Shown piece by piece: positions 24,431 through 37,000 of a DNA stretch of 64,000 nucleotides. The DNA is taken from NCBI RefSeq assembly GCF_018320785.1, contig NC_054872.1, positions 23,332,769 through 23,396,768 of the forward strand, in the 5' to 3' direction. A program made the translations under genes and the position numbers. Numbering within the stretch: position 1 is the stretch's first letter; every line of letters starts with the position of its first letter. Below the pieces are notes generated by a model that saw nothing but the letters and a program-made list of their open reading frames with translations, was not told where the DNA came from and made no database searches. This stretch comes from Cheilinus undulatus (taxonomy: Eukaryota; Chordata; Actinopteri; Labriformes; Labridae).

Positions 24431-26819
24431 CTCTTTTCGCAATTATTACATTATATTTCCCTTAGAGTTATTTCAGTTCCCTCTTCTTCATTCTTTGGCA
24501 TCCAGACCTTATCGTACATCATTTCTTAGCAAAGAAGTCTAACATTACTTCATATAGTTTAGTCATTATACCCATTCACATTGAATTTTTTTTTTATATA
24601 ATTCTGTTGAAAGAAAGGGATTTACATTTTGAAAAAAGCTATATTGTACTACAGCAAAAATTATTAAAATTATTTTTTTTATTTAATAAAAGAAGCTATT
24701 ATTCAGGCTAAGAATAAAATAATGTGATCACAGCTTAACTTTACAGTGGACCATGATTTTCCCTACCTCCATGGGCACCCCATCTGGTTGGGCCACAGAA
24801 AGCTTCCACTTTATCTCCCTTAGGCTTTGATGGTTGTACATTTTTATAAATTAGGGTCGTGATTTTCCACAAGGACGTGTTGGTGGGTCCTGAGGATAGA
24901 CCAGAGAACCACTGCTTTTCTCCATTAGATTTTTTTTCTTCATACAGTAATGTCATTCTGATACTTTCTAGTGATAACTCATTTAGGATATGACATACTG
25001 TATGTACAGTCATGAGAGCTCAGCCCAGTCATAATGGATTTGCAATACTTGATAAAAACAGCATCTCTAAGGAGGTGATCCTCTCAACAGAGTGACCTGT
25101 AATGCACCCAGCAGTCCTTAGGCTCCATGAAGCACGCTGACAGTTGTAAATGTGTGTGATAAGGTGTGTGTTTATGGAGGTTAGGAGCAGGCAGAGACGG
25201 ACACGGAGGACAGACGCTTATCTCCAACCAGGACAGTAAAAATAAAATGTCCTTCAGTCTATAAGTGGAACAACTGCTGTATTCTGACATCAAGCAGGAA
25301 TGCGATCCAGGTTTAATGAGGCATGATGTAATGGCTGGCACTAGTACAGGACTTTTTTACCATTAAAATCTGAACTTTAAAAATGCATTAAAATGGTGAG
25401 ATAAAATAAAGAGATTTAATGGGACAGTCATTGGATAGCTTGACAGAGAACTGTGTCAACATATTCTTCACAAACTGAACCACAGTTTGCTTTTCTTCCA
25501 AGGTTGTCATCAAATATTGACTTGAATGTTTCTCAGTTTTACAGGTCGTTGAACTCTCTGTGTGTGATGGGCAAAGTGTCTGGTACATCTCACTTCACCT
25601 TGAGCTGCTGCTAATACAGCGCAGGTACACTTGGAGAGAGGCGTTCATTTAAAGGTTACAGTAAATCTGGCATTTGGCAGCATGTCAAGCCCTCATGAAA
25701 ATGCAGTTTATAAGATCAGAAGTCCAGAATGCCTGGGGAACATTTTCAAAGAATACAATGAAAATTCCCCTCATTATTTGTATCTGCTGGTTTTAAACCA
25801 AGTGAATAAATTGCTAAGAAATACAGAGATCATGAATTTTAACTTTGACATACAGTGGTGTGAGGCCATGCTCTGATGTTGACCCAGGCATACCTGGAAA
25901 AGCATACATGCTAAACTAACATATTGCTAAACTTCACTACTGTAGGGTTACTGACCGCAAGTTTACCAAACAAAGACGTACTGAAAAGTGGCTTGTGATG
26001 CTTGGAAGAAAGTTTGAAGAGTTTGAACTGTTGAAGAGTCCAGTTTCTGACCCTCTTTTTATACCCACATGTGGGATTTCCAGACAAATATGACCTAATG
26101 ATAATTAGAATGGATCGTGAAGCCAGGCCATGACTAATGACTGTTGAATATGGTGTGTAAAGTGATATCTGGGTCCAGACCACTTTACTACCTTTTCCTA
26201 TCAAAACACAACGATAAACGCTGAGGTGAAGGCCAGAGGGAGAGTCAGCCTCGGGGTTAATGAACTCCCTCTGAACACATTTCTTGGTTTTCTCTCAAAG
26301 AAGAGAATATATAACATGAAAATTAAAAATATTTTTTGAAAAACTTTTACATTTGTCCTTTGTCATCTATAGCCTAAGTAATAGGCATATATAAAATAAT
26401 TGTTTGGGACAGGTGCCTGTAAATAAATACCTCAACTAATGTGTGCAGTTTTATCAAAGCTAAAGAACATCAACAAAATTAAATCTCTGTCAGTCTGTCT
26501 GAAGTTTGTTTTACATTTTGTTTTTGACAAGATTGCTTGTCAAAAATGAGGGAAATGTATTCCTTTATAAACCATAATATAAGAGTATTGCTGAGTATGG
26601 AGATAATCTATGTGCAAGTCCTCATGGAAATATTAAAGGTGTATCCAAATCTTTACCAAAAGGGCAACTAGACTTGATTACAGTCCTTGAACCTTAGTCA
26701 AGCCCAAGTGCCCTTTTGACAAATCTTTGGATTATCATGACCTGGATAAATGGATACCTACATGGAAATCTCATGTGTAAGTTTTTTAAATTATCTATAA
26801 AATGAGAAAATTAAGGTGG

Positions 26820-27000
26820 CCTGAAAGTCCAATACAAAATCTCAAAATCTGAAACACTTTAACAAAACATCAAACAACTTTACAAAGTACAGTATAAATT
26901 TACAAAGTTATAAACACTTGGACAAAACATTCAACAAATTAAAAAAGTCCGATATGAAATCACAAAGTCGTAAACACTTGTGTTTCACAATTCGAAATTT
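26820..27000. repeat. Degenerate tandem repeat of ~60 bp units
   Basis: The string 'aaacact(t)..acaaaacat(c/t)caacaa' followed by 'tttacaaagt' or 'aaaaagtcc' recurs about three times in 180 bases, with phrases such as 'acaaagttataaacacttggac' and 'acaaagtcgtaaacacttg'. Units have drifted apart. No known element is recognised. Confidence 0.5.
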
Positions 27001-27530
27001 TTTATTGAAGGTTTTGTAATACTTTTTTGTTAACTTGTTTTTTTTTTGTCATATGTTAAAATGTTTTGTTAATGTTATTTTTATGAAATATGAAAATTTT
27101 TTGAGTCATACTTACTTGTTTCACGCATTGTACGTGTTTCAGATTTCAGTTTCAGACATGGCCAAGCCACCACAGAAATGTATAGCGACACGTATAGGCG
27201 TTAAATAGAAAGAATTTTTATGAACACAACAAAACAAAGAGGGGGCGGCATGTATTTATCTGATAAGTGATGACTAAATTTCATGTTAAAACCTTTATTT
27301 GTTTGCCTAAAATCCATATGGCCCTGTTTAGGTTATTTCCAAATTTATGAAGTTCCTTTTGAGACAGAATATGCTAAACTACGAAAAATATTGCTTTAGT
27401 TTTTCATGTTTAAAGCTGTGAGAAAAGAGTGATATATTAAAAATGTAAAAAGAAGTAAAAAGTATATTTTTAAAAGCGTATTTGATTAAATTAATTTGTG
27501 CACATTTGTATTGTTTTCCTTTCTGCCCAC

Positions 27531-27597
27531 AAAGCGGATGTGACGTAAGTTGTAACTACCGTGCTGATGACGTTTCATGGACATGGAATAAGCAATC
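27531..27597 (+). promoter_or_regulatory. gpatch3 promoter with two CRE/ATF-like sites
   Basis: Just before the gpatch3 ATG lie TGACGTAA (27541-27548) and TGACGTTT (27568-27575), both close to the CREB/ATF core TGACGTCA. No TATA box is seen. Because the sites lie within 60 bases of the ATG, transcription probably starts nearby, giving a short 5' UTR. Confidence 0.45.
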
Positions 27598-30500
27598 ATG
27601 GCGGACTCTGATGCCGTTGCTCTAGCATATTTCGCTGTTCGCAACATTCCTGTAACCTTTCACTCCGCTGACTTGAGAAATTATTTCAGCCAGTTCATCG
27701 AAAGCGGAGGTTTTCAGTGTTTTCACTACAGACATCGACCAGAGGTCCTCAGGGAGTCTGAAAGTAAAGAACATGGGGCGGAGGGCAGCTCCAAACCTCC
27801 GGAGACTGACCAAGAACCAAAACAGAGCTCTGAGAAGAAACAGCCGGGGAAGTCCTGCTGCTGCATCGTCTCAGTCCACGCTATGGATGCGGAGAGATTC
27901 GTCAGGATGTACGCGGGGAATCACTGGATTGACTCAAAGGGGAACTGGATGGTTAAACGTTGTGTTATCAAAAGAGTGAAGGTTTCACAAGACAAAGGTT
28001 CGCTAAAAGCACGTTATCTGTTATTATATTCTACATGTCTGTAATGAAATAGTCAGTATTTTCGTGGAACAAAGACGTGTTCCATAAAAAGTGACATAAT
28101 CATACATATCTTATGAATTTAAAGATTAAATGTGGTCTTACTTCTTTAGTGCTAGAGGGAACTTCTAAAAAGTAAGTATTTGGGGGGGTTTAAGAATACG
28201 CAGCTGTAACATTTTACCTGCTTTAAAAACTAAATAGGGCTATAGGTGGATATATTATGGGGATAGTGGTATCAGGTGTTACAAGCTTGACACAACTGAT
28301 GGACTACATATTAGGATACTTAGCTTTAGTTCGTTTGATTTTGACTCTTATGAATCTCAGATACTTGCAGTTCCCTCAACAAGAATAAAACGTGTTTTGA
28401 TATCAGGGCCTATTGTGTTGCCTTAAAACTGCCAATGTTTCATGTACTTTTAGTTAGTATGTACAAATGAAATAGAGATTTATGGTGACATCTGTTGTCT
28501 TTATCATCAAAATCGATCCTAGTCAATTTAGGATTCATATAGCAGTTGTGCATTTTTCAGTCAGTCAATCAGGTGACTTCCTAGTGAGTTGAAGTTCATA
28601 GAAATTATCTTGTCTTACACCAGAGGAGGAAAAAGTACACAACTGTTGTACTCTAGTAAATGTAGTTACTGTGGTTAAAATGTAGTGATCTATAAATCTA
28701 CTCAAGTAAAAGTAAATCATATTTAATTTAAAATGTACTTTAAGTGCTGAGTAGTGACTGAAGAGTTGTAAAGTAAAATCTGACTTTTCCTTATTGGCAA
28801 AAACAAGAAGAGAATAGATTCCCAACCAGGCTGTTCAGCTTAAAGGTGCAGTGTGTAATATTTAGCCTATTAGCATTTAGCAAAACAAGCTTGGTTAAAA
28901 TGAAACATAACATTTATAAGTAGATTAAGCTAAATTAGTGTTGACATCTGATGACACATTTTTTAAATTTATGTTTTAAATTAACTCAGAATAAGCCTTT
29001 TATTCATACATAGGGAGGGTCCCCTCCAAGGAAGCTGCCATCTTGGATTTTTGCATTTTGCCTGTTTCTAAGGCAACATAGAAGGAACCAAATAACAGTT
29101 AAGCATGTATTGATTTTTAAACTTCACTGGTTCCCACAGTTATCACCAGAGAAATGAGCATTACACTCCAGAATTGACTGTTAGATGTTGATAGTCCCAT
29201 TTTTACACACTGTACCTTTAAGTCACACCTCTATAATAAAGTCAAACACACAGAAAAAGTGACTGTTAAAAGTGTCTGAAATAGTCCACACTACATAGAG
29301 TCAGACTACATTATAAGTGTTGTAAATATTTTACAGTATGACAGAAGCAGTAACATTTGCAAATCTGTGGTAAGGTGGATCTCCTCTGGCAAGAAGAAAG
29401 CAGAGTCCACCACAGACAGGAACTCTTAACTCAGTGGATAACTTCACACATGGTGGAAATGTGTCTCACATCAAAAACAGCTGTACAGTTTTTCGCTGTG
29501 TACAGCTGTTTTGGGATGAGATGGGAATCATTCTCTTGCTGCTACTGAGTAGTCAAAAGGTGGAAAAATTACAAGAGTATTGTACTCAAGTAAAAGTAGA
29601 GTTACTCTGGTTAAAACTTACTTACGTAGTAGTAAAAGTACTGATTTAAAAATTTACTCAGAGTACAAGTACCCATAAAACTACTCAATTACAGTAATTT
29701 GAGTAAATGTACTTTCCAACCCTGTTTTACATGTATGAAGACCTCTGTTTAGGGGCCTTAGTTCAGTACAAGAAATCTTTTGTCTTTTTCCTTGTTTTGA
29801 TTTACTTTTTTTGTATTTGTTTCAGATGATGGGTCATTCCCCTATAAAACGAAGCAAGAGCAGCGGCACCGGGTGTCCTTAACAGAGTGTTTCACAGAAG
29901 CTGACCTCAAAAGCTTATCAGAGCTAAACCCACCTGCCCTAATGCAAAATGGAAATGTGGGCACACCGGTCAAAGTGTTCCTCCAGCTCATCCAGTCCTG
30001 CCGACTTCCTCCACGCCTCATCCGGAAGTTGGGCCTTACCTTCCCCAAGACCAGCTCCAACCGCCGTTATGGAAATGTACCTTTCAGGTATCAGGACTCT
30101 TTGACACTTCCAGCCACAGAGGAGACCGTATTAACAGCTGCTGGACACGAAATATCAGGACCTGGTGGTTTGTCTGCTTCACCCTCAGGACGAAGAAAAG
30201 GCCCCATACACACAGAAGGATCAGAGATAGATGAACCACAGGAAGAAATGGAGGAGGAGAAGGAGGATGCACAGTCAAATGAAGATGATGTGGGTTTAAC
30301 TAGTCGTTGAAAATATAAAATCATTTAAAAGTGTTTTTTAAAATCTTGTGGTTATCTCATCACTGTGATAAATCGTCCTTTTCTTGGCTGTAGGATGATG
30401 ACTGCTGTGAAGAGTGGGAGCGCCATGAGGCTTTGCATGAGGATGTAACGAGCCAGGAGCGAAGCAAGGAGAGGCTGTTCGAGGAGGAGATCGAGTTGAA

Positions 30501-31676
30501 GTGGGAGAAGGGTGGCTCAGGCCTGGTGTTCTACACAGACGCGCAGTACTGGCAAGAGGAGGAAGGAGGTATGCAACCAAAACATTAATTGCATATTTGT
30601 TAGAATTACATGAAACCACTGGTATACCATGATTAAATGTTTATACACTGAAACTCAGTTTTCTTGCAGTATATTAGATTGTTCTTAGTTCTTATTTTAA
30701 ATTTTGATAAAAGTTTCTGTGTTTAAACAAACAGCTAAATTCCACTCTACCATTGGAAATGTCAATAAAAAGATGTTTAACAAATGTTATGTTTAATAAA
30801 GCTCAAAGCATAAATGCAGTCATATTATTTTAACTAGCTCTAAACAAGGTGCATGTCCTTTATGAAAAATTAATTACAGTGGTGCCTCTCTCTGTCCTTT
30901 TTTAGATTTTGATGAACAAACAGCAGATGACTGGGATGTTGATATGAGTGTTTACTATGATAAAGGTATCTCCTGCTTCTTGTTAATTACATTAATAATG
31001 TATAATAATTCCTGAAGAAGAGATTTTTTCTAACTCGACTGACTCTCTGCAAAGATGGAGGTGACATGGATGCCCGTGACTATGTCCGAATGCGTTATGA
31101 AAAAAGGCTGAGGGAGGGTCTTGAAGATCGATCTGGACACAGTCAGTCTATTGGCAGCTTTGAGAGATTCACAAAGGTGAGAAAATTGCCCTTTAATTTG
31201 ATTTGACTTATTTAAAACTACAGCCCATAAGTGTTTTCTAAGTGTTTATGTTTTTTTTACTTTTTAGGGCTTTGGACGTCGTGTGATGGAAAAGCAGGGC
31301 TGGAAGGATGGTGAGGGGTTGGGAAACAGTCAGACTGGGATGCCTGAAGCCCTTGAGAATGAGGGTCAACATCCTAATTGTAAAAGAGGCTTTGGGTATG
31401 TATTAACTTATTTAAAAAACAATAATAATAAATCCATTAATATAAGGTATACCAGTGAGAGGATACTGATGTTATTCTTTTCTTTTCTGCAGGTATCATG
31501 GAGAAAAATTGAACTTGCATCCTGAAAAAAAGACCAAAACAGATTTCCACATTTCTACAGCCTATGATAAACCTAAAAACATTGATAAAGGCGACACCCT
31601 GCTGAGACGTCAACCAAACACCAGTATGAAATACAGAGGCTGGCAGCCAGGTGGCAGCATAGGACAGCAAAGATGA
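27598..31676 (+). CDS. gpatch3: G-patch domain-containing protein 3 (7 exons)
   Basis: Exons 27598-27997, 29826-30289, 30394-30568, 30906-30965, 31055-31176, 31268-31395 and 31493-31676 join in frame to 510 residues (human 525). The N-terminus (AYFAVRNIPVTFHSADLRNYF) resembles an RNA-recognition-type fold. Exon 2 has LKSLSELNPPALMQNGNVGTP and FPKTSSNRRYGNVPF. An acidic stretch leads into exon 3, WERHEALHEDVTSQERS, then ELKWEKGGSGLVFYTDAQYW. Exon 4 gives DFDEQTADDWDVDMSVYYD. The G-patch spans about residues 408-450 (GFGRRVMEKQGWKDGEGLG ... GFGYHGEKL) and predicts RNA or helicase-partner binding in the nucleus. The first donor (AAAG|GTTCGC) is weak but is the only one that keeps the conserved frame. 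Intron 1 hosts nested transposons. Confidence 0.94.
28621..29724. mobile_element. hAT-like element in gpatch3 intron 1, interrupted by a MITE
   Basis: The right end, read on the complement, starts CAGGGTTGGAAAGTAC and continues through the 'ACTCAAGTAAAAGTA'-type sequence common in fish genomes. The left end starts CAGAGGAGGAAAAAGTAC and carries the matching 'GTACTCTAGTAAA ... ACTCAAGTAAAAGTA' sequence. The flanking octamers TCTTACAC and TTTTACAT agree at six of eight positions, suggesting a decayed 8-bp duplication. The span of 1.1 kb includes a 374-bp MITE. No transposase is readable. Treating the two ends as one element is an inference. Confidence 0.6.
28844..29217 (+). mobile_element. MITE nested inside the hAT-like element
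   Basis: This 374-bp element has inverted ends AGGTGCAGTGTGTAA and TTACACACTGTACCT, and is flanked by TTAA at 28840-28843 and 29218-29221. It is the same family as the truncated copy at 1-273, in the opposite orientation. The body contains 'gagggtcccctcc' and 'gctgccatcttggat'. It sits between the two halves of the 28621-29724 element, so it inserted later. No open frame is present. Confidence 0.8.
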
Positions 31677-33061
31677 CAGTAATTTAATTAATTTAAATCA
31701 ATTTCATTGAGTTGTTGTGGCCTATATCTTGTATTTTCATCCATGTGCAAATAGAACATTTTCAAACTTTTTATTATTTCATGTGTACTTATTGCGTCAA
31801 TCTTGTTATTTCTCTTTATTTGTCTAGAAGTATCTGTAATTGCTGACTCGTTATTGCAGAACAAGTTAATGTCAAATTACGGCTAACTTTGAATAGAACT
31901 TAGGAAATAGCTCTGTGTATGGGTCAGTGATATATAAGACTTTATTCACTGTGGTTGCACCACCTGGCATTTGCAACTCATTTCAAATTAAATGGGCAAA
32001 TACTTATTTTTTTAATTCCTGCTGGAAAGAGGACATATATTCTTATAAAATATTTAGCTGTTTTACATTGGTTGCAACACCTAATGTGGAAAGCATACCT
32101 GCTCACTTAAGGAAAATTCTGAAAAAAACAGAAAAAAATGTGATACCTCATTTACCTTATTAGAAGTAAACTAAATAATGCTTTTAATTTCATATATAGA
32201 CACTTTCTGTAGTTTAACCACCTGAAACACTGGTTGGGCCACCTGACATTGGTAACTAATTAAAAAAACCGACAAGTACTTCAACACATATTGTTGGTTA
32301 TGCTATTGTTAGGAAATTGACATATTTTCAAAATAAAAACAAGAATAATGGTAAAACACATTTGTAGCGGTTGTACATTAGGTTCATCAGGTTTTATCTG
32401 TACTTTGAAAGGGTCTTTAAACCCTTTCACTTGGCTTCGTGTGTCAGCTGGAGTCAAATACATGCTAAATTAGGCTACAATTAGTTTTAATCACTTCATT
32501 TTAAAATAAAATTCCCATGATTACGGTTATACTGCCCTTACATTTAAGAATTTGAAAATTCTAGGGCAAATGTTTTTCAGTGTTCTTACTGACTTTTTAA
32601 TGATAAATTTTAATGAAGTTCTATATTTCTAAGATTTAAACAAAAAATCAGGCCAAAGTATTCTAATTGGAATTTCTCACAATTACAATGCCATTTTAAT
32701 GGTGTAGTTAATCTGCTCATTTACTAGGACAGTTGCACCACCTGATATATTTTTAGAGTTTGAGACTACAAAATATCAAACTAATGATTCAAATATAATG
32801 AAAATATATCCAAACTACACAAGAAAATTGGGGCCACTGGAATTTTAAGATGCAATTTATTTTTTCAATTCTGAGAAAAAGGTCCAAATTATGAAGGTCA
32901 GAATTCTGATTTTTTTTTTCTCAATCGAAAAAAGTGTATGTCTCAAAATGTTTTTTTTTTCTTTCAGTGGCTTTAATCCTCTTCTGTATCAAACAAAGTA
33001 CGTTTTGTAGAACAAATTGATAGATGCCATTAACTGATTATTATTTTTTTTTTTTCAAAAG
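31677..33061. other. gpatch3 3' UTR and AT-rich spacer
   Basis: Non-coding, very AT-rich. A possible polyadenylation signal, AATAAA, lies at 32332-32337. The phrase 'gttgcaccacctg' or close variants appears near 31956, 32070, 32213, 32240 and 32732, hinting at an old degenerate repeat. Nothing else is recognised. Confidence 0.4.
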
Positions 33062-33540
33062 GAAAAGACGGATCCGGATAGAAAAACATGTACGTCGTGT
33101 GGAATAAGCCTCTTTTTTTAGGACTTTGTGAACAGTGCAGCCTTGTGGAATCAGTTGAACATGTATTATTTCATTGTCAAAAGTATGAAAATAAGCAAGA
33201 AATACTGAGAAGAGAACTCAGGAAATTGGGAGTTGAGATGACACTTAAAAATCTTTTTACTGTTGGGCAAAAATGGCTGTTCAAGTACCTTATTGAGACA
33301 AGTTTAATGTAAAGAGTTAAGGATTTCTTTGTTCTATTTATTTATTATTTTATTTGTTCATTTCTAGTTATTTTTAATTTAGCTTATCATTTTCATTATT
33401 ATTAGTTGAACACGGGTACTCTGGCCCACACTCCAACACAGTAGGTGGCGGTAATGCACCTTAACGCTGCTTGCCACCCGCCAAAGGAAAAAAATAAAAA
33501 TAAAAAATAAAAAATAAAAGAGGAGGAAGAAGAAGAAGCC
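33062..33540 (+). mobile_element. 3' end of a non-LTR retrotransposon
   Basis: A 74-residue frame at 33088-33312 contains CEQCSLVESVEHVLFHC, the CxxC...H...C zinc-knuckle type motif found near the C-terminus of several LINE polyproteins. It is followed by a 3' UTR with 'cagtaggtggcggtaatgcacctt', a string common in fish genomes, and by an A-rich, then (GAA)n tail ending near 33540. The 5' part is missing, as is usual for LINE copies. Clade is not assigned. Confidence 0.68.
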
Positions 33541-34040
33541 TCTTTTTATTTTGACAGTTCACGGCTTTAACCCGGATATACTATACGTTAGCATTAGCCA
33601 GTTAGCTTATACTGTAGTATGCATGCAACAAAACGGTGGCAGACGCTGATTTAATGTCAGTACGTGATACATGTACAAATGTAAGTTATTTAGTAATAGA
33701 AATATTATCGACCACCAATATTAGTTACTTTAGGAGAAACTTTGATTACACGTACTTTTGACTAACTTCACTGAGAGTAACGTTATTGATATTTCCAAGA
33801 TTTATTTACGCCTGCGGCTTCCTATCCATTGTAGTGAGTAGCTTTTTTATTGTAAATTTAAGTAACTGATTTAAGCAAGGCAAACGTAGCCTTCCTTCAT
33901 GCCTATGTCTTTCACTAACGTAATGAATTGTCAGTTTGCAGTCTGGATGCTGATAACCCTTCACAAACATCACATGTGACTCCTTTGACATCCATTTATC
34001 ATCTAATGTGATCCTCTTCAGCCTCCTTGGAGCTGAAACC

Positions 34041-37000
34041 ATGTCCAGCCAGACTGCAGGTAAACACTCTCTACGTTTTGGCCAGGTGGTCATTGGACCC
34101 CCAGGCTCAGGAAAAACCACCTACTGCCAAGGCATGCAGGAGTTCCTTACTCACCTGGGACGCAAGGTGGTCGTGGTGAACATGGACCCAGCTAATGAAG
34201 GACTGCCATACTCGTGTGGGGTTGATATCTCAGAGTTGGTCACTCTGGATGATGTCATGGAGGGACTGAAGCTTGGCCCTAACGGAGGTCTCCTTTACTG
34301 TATGGAGTATGCTGAAGCAAACCTGGACTGGTTGGAGAACAAGCTGAAACAACACAGTGACTGTTACTTTTTGTTTGACTGTCCTGGGCAAGTAGAGCTT
34401 TACACACATCAGAGTTCAGTGAAGAATATTTTCTCTAAGCTGGGAGAATGGAATTTCAGGGTGAGGTCCTATTTTTAACAATTTATTTCCTCTTGAGACT
34501 GTTATTGGTTTTGAGTGTCCCTGACTTTCTCTTCTTTTAGCTGACAGCAGTGCACCTTGTGGACTCTCATTACTGTGCTGACCCAGCTAAGTTCATTTCT
34601 GTGCTGTGTACATCGCTGTCCACCATGCTTCATGTGGAGCTTCCCCACGTCAACATTCTCTCCAAGATGGACTTGATTGAGCAGTATGGCAAACTGGGTA
34701 TGTGAAAGACTGTTGCTTTTAGTAGAACAAAACAATTTATACCACCACACACAAAAATACATAAAAATTAGAGTTGTTATTTGTCATTTACCCTCTATAA
34801 CATCAGGAGAATCAGACCCTGCCTGACAGAGCATGCAACATAGCTCCTGGTACAGGCTCTTGTGGTATCACACATTGACTACTGCATCTCATTACTGGCA
34901 GGCCTCCCTGCATGCACAGTTAAACCTCTGCAGATGATCCAGAACGCAGCAGCACGTCTGGTCTTCAATCAACCTAAGACTACACATGGCACTCAGCTGT
35001 TCATCTCTCTACATTGGCCTCCAGCTGCAGCTTGTATCAAATTCAAAACTAACTCATTGTTTACAAAGAAATAACTAAAACTGCTCCTGTTTACCTGGAA
35101 TCTCTCATCCAGGTCTACACTCCCTCTTACCCACTATGCTCAGCCAGCTAAAGGTGCCTGGTACTTCCATCACATCGGGGCCCCAAGTTACTAGCTCTAC
35201 TTTTCTCCTCTGGTTTCCCCCAATGGTGGAATGAATTACCCAACTCCCTTTGAACCACATGGCCCATTTCTGTTTCCAGGCGAATGCATTTTAGAGAGCA
35301 CTATGCACTCAGTTAGATGATGCTTTGTAACATTTTAACCTTCATACACCATTTGTTTGTCATGTATTTAGAATTTAAACTTCAAATAATCATAGTATAT
35401 TTCCCTGTTTGTTTTCTTGTACAGCTTTCAACCTTGACTTTTACACAGAGGTCATGGATCTCACGTATCTCCTCGATCACCTGGCTGAAGACCCTTTCTT
35501 TAAGAAATTCCACCATCTCAATGAAAAGTTGGCTGAGGTCATTCAAGACTACAGCCTCGTGTCCTTTGTGCCTCTTAATGTCCAGGTATGACTGCTATGT
35601 TTGTTTCTGTTTTGCATACATTTTTGCGTACATCCTCTGTGACTCAAAGTGTTTGAAAATGTTGGGGCTACATTTTAATGAGAATTACCCTATCACTTCA
35701 CACTGGAACCACTGGGGATTTCCTTTTTCAAAAAAGGACTTTCGGTTAACAGGGCACAGCTGTTACCAACCATTTAAGCTAGATTCTCCTTTTTTAGATA
35801 TATAATTTCACATCTTTTTCTCTAAAAATGTTTAATACATATTTTCCTGTAGCTGATTTTGATTTAAATCCTAAATGGGTTTTTTTTCCAATATTGCATA
35901 CCTAGATCAGTCCAACACTATAAAAAATACAGGTATTTACATCTGTACAGGTATAGCAGTATCCTGTATGGAAACACAATAGCTACCATTAAAAACAAAA
36001 TCCTATCTTACTGTAATTTTACTGTTCGGACACTGGAAATATTGCCAAATTAAGAGAATTTTGCAATCTCAGCTTCAACAAGTTGTCACTGCTATACACA
36101 TACAGTTGACCCAGGGATGTTACAAAGTTCAACATGAGCTGAAGAAAGAAATGGTTTTTGATGACAAATGATTCATTTTATCATCAAATCTTTTTTTAAA
36201 TATTAAAAATTGTTTACATTTGCATTTTTAATACTGCTATTAATATTTGAGCTACTCTAATATGTTCTCAGAGTTTGTTGTTTGCATACTGCATGGTTAT
36301 TTCGTAACATGAAAGCTGGAGAACTTACGGGAGTCTCTTTCTTTGATAATGATCAGTTAAAAATAAATGCCAAGTCTGCCCCAAACATAAATAAGAGTTT
36401 GCAGGTGGGATGTTGCCTTTTTAGCAAATATAACTCTGGTATGATTAGAATTTGTGCATCAATTGCCCAATTTATATGTCGCCAGAGTTAAATGGTAATA
36501 GGTCTTCATGTTATCAGAACTATTTTTTTAATATATATATAAAAACCAAACATAATTGTTTAATCCTCAGGTATTGTATCTAGTGTTTGATATATGATCG
36601 TTTGTTAAATTAATTGTGAACAGCAATTCCTTTGTTATATTTGGTCAGATAGTTTATGTAGATCTTCCAGAATTTTCTCGCTTCTTAGGCCGGCCACACA
36701 CACTACAGGATTTTAAGCCCGATTTGGGGCAAGATTTGCCTCCCCCGATGATCGTGGGGGCGTATACCGACTGGCGCCTCGTCGCAAACCATTATTTGTC
36801 TGAGTAGTCTGCATGTGTGTGGTGTCAACACGATTCATTTACTGCTGCAGATCACGTCGTAGCCTCCCAGACCCTAAATCGTAAATATCAAACATGTTTG
36901 ATATTTACGATTTTAGGTCGTAGTGCCGCTGACGGCGTACCCACAACAACCAATGAGATCGAGCACACCGGTAGCGTCACCAGACGAATCATACGTACTT

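Larger units (their letters stand above)
19760..27530. other. Gene-free interval between nr0b2 and gpatch3
   Basis: About 7.8 kb with no supported exon. It contains A-rich runs near 20630 and 21100, a hAT MITE at 21490-21949, a T-rich degenerate repeat at 24000-24430, and a degenerate tandem repeat at about 26820-27000. Open frames here are short and unlike any protein I know. The two flanking genes point away from each other, so this is a divergent intergenic region that may hold enhancers. I cannot show any. Confidence 0.6.

Noticed and set aside
34008-34040. Upstream in-frame ATG for gpn2
   Set aside because: It lies before a likely 5' UTR splice acceptor (CCTCTTCAG) and adds residues with no match in GPN2 proteins.
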